Origin: Lytechinus pictus
Lineage: Eukaryota; Echinodermata; Echinoidea; Temnopleuroida; Toxopneustidae
Assembly (NCBI RefSeq): GCF_037042905.1
Contig: NC_087257.1
Coordinates: 19,054,001 to 19,118,000, forward strand
Length of the DNA stretch: 64,000 bases
Direction of reading: 5' to 3'
The notes beneath the pieces were generated by a model, which was not told the DNA's origin, made no database searches, and saw only the letters and a program-made list of their open reading frames with translations. This document shows positions 24,301 through 35,020 of the stretch, piece after piece. How positions within the stretch are numbered: the stretch's first letter is position 1; each line of letters starts with the position of its first letter. The position numbers were made by a program, and so were the translations under genes.

Positions 24301-26690
24301 AGTCTTCAAAGCCAAAGACGGTAGTAGTAGATCTCTAGTAGTACTAACGTTAGTAATCTAATGAAAATCTTATTACAGGCTCATTTTCCCAAGACTTCTT
24401 GTGTCCAAATTTTGGTATAGTAGGACTGTCGGATCACTCTAGGCGACACCCCAATACTTACCCGTGCTAATAAACTGGGACTCCACTCACGCGCGTTTGG
24501 GCCTCCCTAGCTTAGAACTAAGCACTAATATCACCTTAAAAACTAAATCTACAAGGTATGTATAATCTATTTATAACTTTAATAATGTTTAATCGGTACT
24601 CACCGGTTCTTTTGTTGCATTTTCAGACCATTTCTCACAATTCTTCGTAAATATTTGCGGCAAATTTTGTCGCCATAGACAGCTTAGCGTCCATCTTTAT
24701 TGATAAATGGAGCGCCCTTTACGATAGTTGTTAATGCCGCGGATAAATCGTTAGGCATTTTGGCCTGTGTTCAAGGCGTTCTTTCTGTTTTATTTTTTAT
24801 ATTGAAGATTGTGCATTTGTTGAATAGCGCCGTCTACGTCAGGTATGAGATCGAGTGTATAAATACACTCTTCCAAAATAATTATGATTCCGACCTGGCG
24901 CTGTTTAACTTCAATCTCTTTCACCTAAATTAGCGATGAATGCTAGCATTATAAAATATATATTATTAACGTCTGACGAAAAGAATAACCAACCGATCAG
25001 CTGACGAGAACGCGAATCACGTGATCTTCATATCAGCTTCGATCGCGAGTCAGAAGAGAAGAGCAGCTGCCCAGAAAATCAGGAAAAAGCCGTGAAAATG
25101 TAAGTTCCCCTTCATTTCTTTCATTTTTTGTTGTTGCTAACGATGCATTTACACTATAAAATTATAATTTAAATAAGAGAAAGGAATAGAGCTTGTACTT
25201 GTGATATAATTGCCTAAATATCCTGTTCTCAGAGATTTCTAACCAAAAATACTACTGATGTCGCCTATGAGGTCCATACATGTAATGTTGGATCTCATTG
25301 GTACTAGGAGTGTGTCGGATCAAGGAAAGAATGCAAATGTTGTAGGCCTATGGGAGAGTCAACAAAATCAATACACTATCTGTCATGAGGACGGTGTTCA
25401 TCTACGGGCCCGTGCTGGTATTACCGGACAGTATCATGATTTCGGACGCACATATTAGTATTACTGCGTACAAAAACAATTTTGTACCGAAAGACTTCCG
25501 CAGTTCAGAGCAATACATAGAAGATTGCAAAAACAAGGTGAAAATATCCAACTTTTACCTTAGAAAATGCTTACAATATCATATAACATAGTTTTGCATT
25601 AACAACTGATATATTTTCTGATGGAAATATGGGCCTGATTTGCCGAATTTCAATCTTGTCTGCTCCTTCGATCGAATGTTGAGGTGTGGTGTATTGTGGG
25701 TGATCGTCGACGGCTCATTAATTATCAAGGTGTGCAAGGTTTACCATGATTAGAGCCGTCGATGATCGACAGCGCATCGATAGAACTTGAGGAGCGTCAC
25801 GATACGAACGAGCATAATATTAGAAAGTGCCATAAGGGCATGAAACATATGCAGTTAAAAAAAAATTAAATCTGCTCAGATTCAATATAAAAAAAGCAAA
25901 CAAAAACTTAGAATTTACTCATTAATGAAGAAAAATGCACACCAATTCTTTCTTACATCATTATAATCAATAATACCTTTACCCATCCGGCATCATGATG
26001 TAATTTGTCACGCAAGAAAATGATTGTTTTTCGTTGAGGGGTAGGTATGCGGCAAGCACTCATTCAATGAACAAGCAAGTGCGATGCAACGAAAACGGTT
26101 GGTAAAAAATATAAAATAATTTTATTAATATTATATTCATAATTTCATATTTGGAATAGCAAGTGCAAATTTTTCTTGATTGTATTTCCTCTAGATGTCA
26201 CTTTTAAAGCACTGAAATAAAGGTGTCCGGCAATATGATACACTGCCATACAATAATCTTCAGAATTGGAGGAGGCAGTGCTGCTTTTACAGTTGGCATT
26301 CCATACAATCAGTACCAAAATTAAAAATTACAATTTTTACAGGATGTTTTTAACTTTCTCCAAGTCCAAGAAGCATCCATAAAAATGACATTTTATTAAA
26401 TCAAGAAAAATGCATGTCTCTTATTATTAGAAATAGGCAGTGATAAGCTATCATCACTCAAAGAATAAAGACTATTTCTAGCATCGTTTGCTATGCTGAT
26501 TGCCTGTGTCCCATGTACTACTTTTTGCGTTAGTAGATCTAGCCGCCTAGCACTCATTCGATGAACAAGGTATGGCTAGTAACAGTACAACATATGATTT
26601 ATAAAAAATTATATGACTCCTACCACCAGATTCAGGTTCAACATCGGCACCTTCTGCATCTAATTCAAAACTAAATTTGAAATCCCCCAT
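18247..26690 (-). CDS. METTL18: METTL18-like protein-histidine N-methyltransferase (8-exon gene)
   Basis: Coding exons (minus): 26690-26624, 23980-23892, 22931-22787, 21850-21687, 20886-20750, 20170-20072, 19335-19220, 18314-18247. They join in phase to 885 nt, 294 residues. All introns have GT/AG ends. Family signals in order: N-terminal MGDFKFSFEL, the block HSDLLPCIYEGGLKVWECSV (residues 92-110), SAM motif I ILELGCGAGLPGI (129-141), FQDYN (152-156), a TIPNV block (about 164-168), TSETIY (207-212) and KTHYFGVGGG (239-248). Human METTL18 methylates a histidine of ribosomal protein uL3/RPL3 and acts in nucleus and cytosol. The mammalian protein is about 370 residues; this one is shorter, mainly in the linker after the N-terminus. 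Introns are full of mobile DNA. Neighbour PNPO lies upstream on the same strand. Confidence 0.9.
18868..19165 (-). repeat. tRNA-derived SINE, copy 3, in METTL18 intron 7
   Basis: Minus-strand copy with the tRNA-like head at the high end (B box complement GGATTTGAACC at 19103-19113), the shared body (CACCTGGGTTGAGTGCAGCA on the plus strand) and an (AAT)/(ATT)-type tail near 18870-18890. It is the most complete of the three copies and is in sense with METTL18. Confidence 0.85.
19220..19335 (-). CDS. METTL18: METTL18 coding exon 7
   Basis: Acceptor AAGCCACAG and donor GTAAGA. Encodes YLAAKTHYFGVGGGTRQFEE, close to the family's AxKxHYFGVGGG block. Confidence 0.95.
19500..19660. repeat. (ATC)n microsatellite
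   Basis: Interrupted (ATC)n/(GAT)n array in METTL18 intron 6. The Ile/Met-rich open frames through it are artefacts of the repeat. A second short array is at 19925-19985. Confidence 0.9.
20072..20170 (-). CDS. METTL18: METTL18 coding exon 6
   Basis: Acceptor ACCTTTATAG and donor GTATCC. Encodes YDVILTSETIYSLDSQPRLY and the K-P-K-G-K turn before the next strand. Confidence 0.9.
20363..20634. mobile_element. MITE, TCTTACAAAGAG family, full palindromic copy in METTL18 intron 5
   Basis: GGGCCCCATCTTACAAAGAG at the left is mirrored by CTCTTTGTAAGACAGGGCCC at the right, followed inward by GATTGATCC/GATCAATC arms. Related copies lie at 32584-32843 and 54252-54516. Confidence 0.8.
20637..20749. mobile_element. 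Truncated MITE abutting METTL18 exon 5
   Basis: It matches the 3727-3867 element from the TTTCATA end through AATTTGCAATAACAGTT, CTGATTGGCTGATGG and GAAATTGTGCATATGTTAC, then stops exactly at the exon 5 boundary. The other terminal repeat is missing. It directly adjoins the MITE at 20363-20634, so these two elements fill most of intron 5. Confidence 0.75.
20750..20886 (-). CDS. METTL18: METTL18 coding exon 5
   Basis: Acceptor TACTCATAG; the exon begins NEEVLELLTIPNV and includes KRCHFLSGDW. Its donor GTAACATATGCAC appears to be part of a truncated MITE (20637-20749). Confidence 0.9.
21687..21850 (-). CDS. METTL18: METTL18 coding exon 4, SAM-binding motif
   Basis: Acceptor TTTGACAAACAG and donor GTATGA. 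Encodes GGLKVWECSVDLVQYL, motif I ILELGCGAGLPGI and VHFQDY, the most diagnostic part of the enzyme. Confidence 0.95.
22787..22931 (-). CDS. METTL18: METTL18 coding exon 3
   Basis: Acceptor TGACCTTTAG and donor GTAAGT. Encodes residues 53-100 and ends in HSDLLPCIYE, the conserved segment just before GGLKVWEC. Confidence 0.9.
23892..23980 (-). CDS. METTL18: METTL18 coding exon 2
   Basis: Acceptor TTGCTTCTCTTCCAG and donor GTAAAT. Encodes residues 24-52, an acidic start (EESGEKNDV) followed by ARE-I-x-I-P-Y-D. Confidence 0.85.
24604..24695 (-). other. Possible alternative non-coding first exon (minus) in METTL18 intron 1
   Basis: The sequence ends in AACCG at a strong donor, GTGAGT (24603-24598). 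It contains short ATG frames that stop quickly, so it would be untranslated leader if used. It could splice to METTL18 exon 2 at 23980. It faces a plus-strand exon-like block ending at 25099. No transcript evidence is available here. Confidence 0.35.
24960..25099 (+). promoter_or_regulatory. Candidate divergent promoter with E-box and plus-strand first exon
   Basis: A CpG-richer island in A+T-rich DNA contains a palindromic TCACGTGA E-box (25017-25024), of the kind bound by USF/MITF/TFE factors. A purine-rich leader follows, ending at donor GTAAGT (25100). No downstream coding exon was identified on the plus strand. Confidence 0.35.
26624..26690 (-). CDS. METTL18: METTL18 coding exon 1
   Basis: ATG at 26690-26688 opens MGDFKFSFEL, which fits the F-x-F-x-F start of METTL18 proteins. 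The exon ends in GGTG before donor GTAGGA. One base of the next codon is carried over; with exon 2 it makes Ala23. Confidence 0.8.
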
Positions 26691-26909
26691 ATTTAAGCCA
26701 TAAAGAGGGCTAATTATGCTTTATGCACGTAACTCTCTCGAAGTTCCTCGTGAACCGTCCCAGCAGCCGTCAGCATAATGCTATGAAGTGCCGCCGATTC
26801 CAAATTATATAAACTAGAAATTCACGCGGATATCTAGCGAGCTGCGAGTCAGAGACAGTGTTTTCCATATAGACCTACCCGTGGGCCCATGGGTGTCGAT
26901 AGTTAATAA

Positions 26910-27000
26910 AATAACAATAATAATAATAAATTGATAATAATAATATTAATAATAGTTATAATAATAATATTAATGATAGTAGTAATAATAATAATAATAG
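26910..27000. repeat. (AAT)n microsatellite
   Basis: Interrupted AAT/ATA repeat upstream of the METTL18 start, followed by a long G run at 27063-27078. Confidence 0.85.
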
Positions 27001-27299
27001 TATTATGATCATACTTGCCATGATTCATTATATTAAAATATGATGTTCAACCTTAAATTATTGGGGGGGGGGGGGGGGATGATAACACAGGCCATCCCTC
27101 CCCATAATATTGGAGGGGATATACCCCCCAATCCCCAGGGATCGACATCCATGGATCTACCTTTAAAATTCTAAGGATCAACATCATGCTTTCTGGTCCA
27201 ATCATGTTTTCATTTTGGAACAGAAGTAAGAACCGGGGTAAGAACCTACCTTTATTCTTGTGTTCATGCACCTAACGTAACGGTAATTCCAGTTATTCA

Positions 27300-29771
27300 A
27301 TTCAATTCAAATTTATTCAACAGTCATCATAAAACATCACCAAATTATACAAGTATTACATAACATGAGATAAATATAAGAAATAGAATGACAAAACACA
27401 AGGTATAAACATAATGAGTGTCAGGAGTAGCAGAAAGGAGGAGATTCCTTTTATAATTGCTACCCCAACTGAATCCTAAACTTTAAAGTTGTAGATGCAC
27501 ATACAAACATAAACATAATCATGGTGCCGAGACTATTTACATTTTCAATTAATGATGTACTTGTTCAATAGGAATTGTTTTAAAAAAAACTTGGAAGAGA
27601 TTTGCTTGCCTTAATAGGTATATTTTGCCATTTTGCAGGGGTCACATGAAGATTTGGGTTAATCTTTTATGTCGAAGCCTCGGCCTGCTGGGGAAGTCAG
27701 ATTTTTTTTCTTCAGCTTGTACTCAGTAAAAGAAGATTGCAAAGATGAACAATTTCACACAGATACACCCCGTCTCCCCCTACTCTCTCTCTCTCTGTCT
27801 GCCTCTATAATTTTCTCATCTGTGTTCCCCCCTCTCTAGCACCTGCCTCTCACACTCCCTTCTGCATTCATCCCCTTCAAGTTCAGTCATTTTTTTTCTT
27901 CAAGGGGGGGGGGGTCACAATAGGGCATAATTTGTAGCCTTACAATAACACTGTCAAAATTCATTTTTGCTACCCAAATGGATCAATATTTATTCAAAAA
28001 GATTTGTCTGAATCTACAATATCTTTTAACAGCTGTCTTGTTTGTTCATTTGTTTCCCAATTTGTCCCCATTAACAAAATGACATAAAGAGAGTGAATCA
28101 CTGAACCTAGCGTAGCACTCAGTAACATCAGATGTGGGTTGACAAACATAACACTAAATCACAATGCTGATAGCTTGACAACTTGACATCAGCACCACCT
28201 TCATTGAAGTATGGTGTTTAATCCGGTGTACAAATTGGCCAAACACCAACACCAGAAAGCTGGACACTGAATTTGAAATGACCTTCAGTGTCGAAAATAC
28301 CATACGTATAACAAGGATATATTACTTCAAGGTTATAAGTAAACATTTGTTTATATACATTTTTGGTTTCTAATTTCACACTCACCTAATACCAATACTG
28401 AATTATTTTAGAGTGTTGAACACTTTTAGCTACCATGGGAGCTGATGAGACAAAATATCAAGAGTGGTACATGCAAGTTGCATTGATCAAAGTTCTCATA
28501 AATTCTTTTGAATAGAATTATTACAACATTTGAGAATGGAAAGGCCAATTCCACACTGAACGGATGTTGATATACTAGTACTTTGTCACATACCTGAAAC
28601 AATGAAAAAAGTTCTTACATGAGCTTCAAAAAATATGAAAATGAATGTGTTTGATGAAATACTTGTGAAATCATGACAAAATATGAATGTCAACGAGATC
28701 TACACTTGGATGCAATTATCAATGCACAAGAAAAAGCAAAACCTATGTCTTGTTTCTTATTTGCAAAGGAAAAACCCATCACATAATGTATTTGAATCAT
28801 AATGATCATTCTGTCTACATAAATGGTGAACATGGCTATATGGGAATAACCTGATGATCGATGCCATAAGCCCACGGAAGACTTCTATATTTTATAATTT
28901 GAAATTACATTACAATTTTTTCTAAAAATGTATGAATTGACTCTGAATGGAATGTGGAAGATCTTGATTCTACAGGTAATTCATTTTTTCATAAGTATGA
29001 GATTGTCAACACCCATCTTTACTACACAAAGAATGAATTAATTTCATGTAATATAATACAAATGTAAGAAGGGTCCCAATTCCATCATTTCCTCACTCAT
29101 TCGCATACAATTGTAAAACATTCCTGTATGATAAAACGTTTTGCTACAAATGCTGTTACTTTTCTCTTATTAATGTTTTGTTCCCTTTTTTCTCTCTATT
29201 AATTTGCCTTAACCAGTGATATGATTGGAATTGTCTTCACATCACAGATCAACAATAGACAAAGTATAAACACTTATCATAATATATATTAACGAGAACA
29301 AGTATAGACACAAATATGAAGAATTTTAAAATAGAAGAATTACTTCATCACACACAACAGTTCAAGATAAATGGTCAATATAGCGTAAACAAGTAATATG
29401 AAAAAAAAAAACACGTCAGGTGCGGCTGATCACATAAATATCTGAGAGGCTGGCAGATGTATTGCAAGACATAAATGTATGAGAGAATTTATCCTAAAAA
29501 GGGAAGAACCAAAAACGGGTATTACATTTATCGAAAGAATATGATAGCAAAGAATTTTGAAAGCACACTTCATCTAATACGGGTCATTGTTGGGTCAGAT
29601 GCCGACATAGGCGAGCAAGAGACACCCAGACAAGACAGACTTGTGTCCGGCCAAGACTAAGATGAGGCTAGAGCAGGCAAAATCTAACTCTTATATTTTC
29701 TGGCGCTCCTTTCTACTTTCTTTTACCTAAATATGCAACATTGGATGAGGTACAACAATGCAGTGCATAGG

Positions 29772-29803
<32 letters not shown>

Positions 29804-31789
29804 TCTTTTGAACATTTCGGGGGCAAAATTTCCCCGAGCTTCCATGTGATTTTTTTCCCTGGACTGAAGACACATTTATGACACCCCAAAACTGACAGAA
29901 TGAACTAAATGAAGGCATTGAGATTAGCTCATCATAATTGAGTTCTTCTTTTCAGTGTCTTGGTGCTCTCTCAACTACAGAGCCATTTCTTCCCTTTGAG
30001 ACAGACATAGAAACTAGAACATCAACGTCCGAGTCCAAGAAAAGAAACGAGATTTACAATCACTGTCCCATAACATGTCCCAAGACTACCAAAACTGATA
30101 CTGGTAAAACAATACAATGATGGAAATACAATAGAGAACAATTTATAATACATAATGTATATGAAATTGTAGTTCAACAAAGACATTTACTATGTCTGAT
30201 AGGCTATAAAACACAATAGCTTTGTATGCTCTGAATAAAGGGCTATATAAGTCCAATTATTATTATCATTATATGTAATTAACAAACAACTTGATTATGC
30301 ATTTTAGTTCCATATTATGGAATGGTAGAACATATGTGACTTATATAAAGATAAAGGAGAAATAAGCAATACAAATAATGAAAAATTACACACACTTTTA
30401 AAGTGAGAAAAATCACTTTTAAAGAGAAAATAAAGAATAGCTGATGATGCATTGCCATGCCCTAACAAACTTACAAATTGCAATCATGAAAGCTCTACGT
30501 CAACTTCTCACTGATCACACAACCACACTAAAAGCATCAAGTAGTTTTGACCAATTATCAACACAATAATTGTCAAACTATAGTTTTATGTCACCCCCTC
30601 CCCCCCACCTTGAATTTTGTACAGCATCCTATAGGAGTGGGTCAGGTAATCCCCCACCCCTGTCTTAATGAAAAATATCTTGACATCCCTGAGCATGGTC
30701 TTCACATTATGAATATCCTCTCCAATAATTATAGGGTATTAATAGGACATTTCCATTTAGTGATAGACAAGTGTTGCATATAACTCACCTTGTTGGTAAA
30801 AAAACAAAATTTGATTACTTTACCTTACTCATTTATCACTTTCATTCATTTGTCCGTTTGCTAGAGTGACCTATTTTGACAAAGGCTGTGTTTCAACAAA
30901 GTGAAAATCAGGGAATAATTTTCCTGGTATCGCAGCGTAATTTGCTCCACATTTTTGAAAGACTGCTATGCATAAAGTCTTTTGTATAGCATATTTTTAC
31001 ATAGGACTGTACATTGCTTAGTTGAGAGCTTTTCTCTTATGACCAAATATGCTATTCATATTTGTACAGCAAAATTATTCCCTGAAAATCGATCAAAAAT
31101 TGTGAAACATATAAGAATATATCATACTTACAATTTGCATCCTTTAATAACGATTTTTTTTCTCTCTTTCAGAGAAATATCATTGCTCATGTGATAGATC
31201 AAAATAATCACTACTCAGTACTATGCATACAGTAATCATTTTATGAAACACAAATATATCCAATCTAGAGTACATAAACTAAACAAACTCCAATTAGTAC
31301 AAATTCAAGAACTTCAAACCCTTTAAACAAGGTCTGGTCTGCTATCATGTCTATTTTGCTTTTTTTTTTTAATGACAATTGCCATTAAATTGAGATTTTT
31401 ATTTCAACTCTTTGATCAATCTATGGTTACACAATCTTGGTGTTCATACCTCTGTTGGAAAATGTAATTATACGGCAAGATGAATTATGTCCATAACAAC
31501 AAGATCAAAGAAATAGATACTAGTATACACCATACAGAGACTATTCAACTCTACAATTGTTGTCATCACATTTCTTCCATCTTGATTCATTTGATTTCTT
31601 TTTTAAATCTAACAATGATAACAATATTGAATTATTGTTTAGTGCACATACCCACAACACAGTATGCCCATGGCACTCGCTCCATTGAAGCCTACTTGTT
31701 TCACAACACAAATGAAAGGTATTTGGAATTGAGAACCCTGTTGTGGCAGTGGATATATGAAAGAGCAAGTCTGTGCCTTCCAATCTAAT
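27300..31789. other. Intergenic region between METTL18 and PNPO
   Basis: No exon recognised. Near 27300 an (ATTCA)n-like run resembles the 3' end of a minus-strand LINE, as does one at about 47830. A poly-T tract is at about 29771-29798. A CTATATAAG-TCC-(ATT)n motif near 30240 looks like a lone retroposon tail. Confidence 0.35.
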
Positions 31790-32028
31790 GGGTGATTTCA
31801 AGTATGGTGTTGGGAGAAAGTTTTAGAGCCAAGAGCGTGAAGAAGCCTTAAATGAGCCCCAAAAATGACTTTTGGGCATAAAATATAAACAAGCCACAAT
31901 ACAGAGAGCTCAACATTTGATAGTGTTAATCTCAGCATGAGCCTCGCATCAGGTTTGGTGTTGGGACTGGTGTTTATTTTGCCCAACACTAAAATCAGAA
32001 TTCAACACCTCATTTGAAATCTCCCAAT
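31790..32028. mobile_element. MITE-like inverted repeat with GGTGATTTCAA ends
   Basis: GGGTGATTTCAAGTATGGTG at the left is partly mirrored by CAACACCTCATTTGAAATCTCCC at the right; GGTGTTGGG/CCCAACACT motifs lie inside. A similar, looser segment continues to about 32270 up to the PNPO 3' end. A minus-strand AATAAA at 32188-32193 could serve PNPO. Confidence 0.5.
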
Positions 32029-32333
32029 GCTTTATTGTCAGTAAGCTGTTGGGGGTTGTGATTAGTGTTGAAAGCATGAATAGGGGTGCTGAGTTGAACA
32101 CCTAAACTGACTTTAAATTTGAAAACATTACTGATTTACTTTAATCCTCACACCGGGCTTACTGTAATTCAGGTGTTTTGGCCAGTGTTTATTTGGCACC
32201 AACACAGACACCTCTATAACACCAGTATTCGACAAATCAACAACATATTGAAACCACCCATGAAGCTGATACACTTCCCTGTCAGTGATTTGAGAGAAGC
32301 ACATGTTCAACATGACATTTTAATTGGAGGTAT

Positions 32334-32499
32334 TCATGGTGAAAGTCGCTCATAGACCCAGCCATTCTCTCCCTGGTGAACCAGCTTTCCGTCTACGATT
32401 TCTCCCTTTCTTGGCTTACGGAACACGATCCTGTCGTGAAGTCGATTGCTCTGTCCCTGCCAGAATTCAATCATCTCAGGAATCACTTTGAAACCACCC
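32334..32499 (-). CDS. PNPO: PNPO coding exon 7 (last)
   Basis: Acceptor TCATTGATTGCAG. Encodes [26 protein letters not shown] and the C-terminal YERLSP before TGA at 32336-32334. The R-L-x-P ending is characteristic of PNPO. Confidence 0.95.
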
Positions 32500-34989
32500 C
32501 TGCAATCAATGAAAAAATGAGTGTAAAGATGGTTATCACTTTGAAACCAGCCATGCCATCAAAGATACATGGGTGCAATAACTGGGACCTGTCTTACAAA
32601 GAATTACAATTGATCCCACAACTATGGAAAGCCAGCAACACCTAAAATACATGATTGTTCAAAATATTTTTTTCAATATGATGTATATTCATACATTCAT
32701 AGTTTTCTTTAAACTTCAGTGTGCTTCTCCTTTGTTTTCAAAGGACATTGTGCACATTTCCTGAAGAGAAAAATGTGACATTGAAGGAATTCCATATACT
32801 TGAGGATGGACGGATCAACTGGAACTCTTTGTAATATAGGGCCCAGTTACCACTTTGGTGCCATCCATGCAATGAATGAAAATCAGTATAAAGAGTGTTA
32901 TCACTTTGAAACCATACAGGCAATCAATGAGAAAATATCACAATACAAACAAAATATACTTGAACACTGAATAAGATTGACTTGTATCTACCCCTATGAC
33001 CAACGAGAAGTGAGTATGAACATTATACAACTTCAAAACCACCCCTGCTATCACAGAGACAGCAGTGTAAAGATAGATATCACTTTGAAACCATCCGTAC
33101 TATCAAAGAAAAATAACCTCAGAGACAAAACTGAAACAAAATGCAAGTCACCACTTTGAAATCATTACTGTAATAAAAGATAGCTGATCATAAAAAAATA
33201 CTAGCCATTTAATTCAGCCTCTGCTAATGAGTATAAAGATGGTTGTCGCTTTTAAATCACAAAGTGATATCAACCAAAGTCCATTCTTGAACATACAGCC
33301 GAAATAAACATATGTTATATGTAATTATGTTATAAATTTTCATTCAGACACCCTAAACGAAATACACATGTAATCTTCGGCTTTGACAAATAAAAACTAG
33401 TGTGACATTCTAAAAATCACTATTCCAATAGTCAGGCCTAGGAATGACAGCAGACCCATCTTTATAGATGTTCTTTCAGTTCAGTATCTTTCTCAGTTTA
33501 GTATCTAGCCAAAATTAACATGTCATTTTGATATAATATTCTACACCCTGATTCCCTGAACCAAACAAACATGTATCCTGTGGCAAATAATAATGTAGCT
33601 TTCTAAAATGCTTATATAACATACCAATAGTCGGGCCTAGGAATAACAGTAGACTCGTCTTTATATTGCTCTTTCAGCTCAGCATCTTTGTTAGTCAGGA
33701 TCTGTCCGAAAGAGGGAAAAGTGGAAAACAAAAATAAAACATAATTCCCCTTTTCATCATGACTAAAACGGATAATTTTAACCATTACCATTTCAAAATT
33801 TTCCAAATCAATCACGAAAAGTGGAAGCTGGCTAGTTGGTAAAGAGTCCGATGATCAACTCCACTGAGAGTGAGATTGTTGAAAGGAGCTGCATATTCAC
33901 CTTAACTGCAACATTTTTTTCCGCACAGGGAATATAAAATGAATATTTATGTAGACAGTATTTTTTTCTACTTCTCTCCATTTACATTCGTTTGTATAAC
34001 ACCTGATTACAAGCTTAAAAATCCAAACATAGAAAAAATAAAAAAAGGGGGAAAAAAAGCTGCTATTAAAAAGATAATCTAGTGTTTTCTCTGCTAATAC
34101 TCTGCCCCAGTTGACCTGATTGCAAATTGTGCTGCAGGTTGATCTTTGATAATACTTCATTCCCACTGTCTTGCAATCTATCATAATTGGCCTTTTGAGC
34201 TGATTGTGAAAATTTCCAACCATCCAAAATTTTGTTTAAGATACAAGGATCTGTTGAGATCTGATACGATCACTGCGATTACTCAACAATTAAGACAACG
34301 GTTTCTGTTTCTGTTGGGGTAACTCCCGAAGGAACTCGGCCAAGCAGCTTTCTGCTGCATCAATGCCAAGCTGGCTTATAACCAATTACATATGAAACAT
34401 TCTATGTCTTTATGTCAGTTATCATAGTGGCTGAACATTAAAGAGGACACAAATTACTCTCGGGCCTTTTTGGTTAAAGTGGAGATAATGTCAGAGGTGG
34501 GATTTGAACTCACAACCTTTCAATTATGAGTCTGATGCTCTTAACCACTACACCACACGACTCTCAGTCATGGCATGATTCAAGACAATGGAAACTAGGC
34601 ACTACTAAACAAACATTGAATGAGCTTTGCTACTTACATTTCTATCTTCTATGGGTCTACTCTGATTGCTGACAACAGCACCGATCTGACTGGTCTTCGG
34701 ACGGGAATGGAAGTACTCGGTTGATTCTTCGGCGGTCAGCTTCACAACAGGCCCTTCAATACGAATCTAGCAGCGACAAAAAAGTGAATGTGTTAACATT
34801 TGATGCAAAAGTCCAGCTATAACAATCACAATAATGATGAACATGATGATGATTATGATGATGATGATGATGATGAAGATGATGTTGAAGGTCATGATTA
34901 TGGTGATGATACAGATGATAGTGGTAATGGAGATAGAGATGGTAATGATGCCAATGGTGATGGCAGTGGTGGTGATGATGGTTAAGATG

Positions 34990-35020
<31 letters not shown>

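Noticed and set aside
24700..24933. Plus-strand 77-codon frame with a hydrophobic middle
   Set aside because: No family match and it overlaps the proposed promoter segment in METTL18 intron 1; not enough support for a membrane protein.
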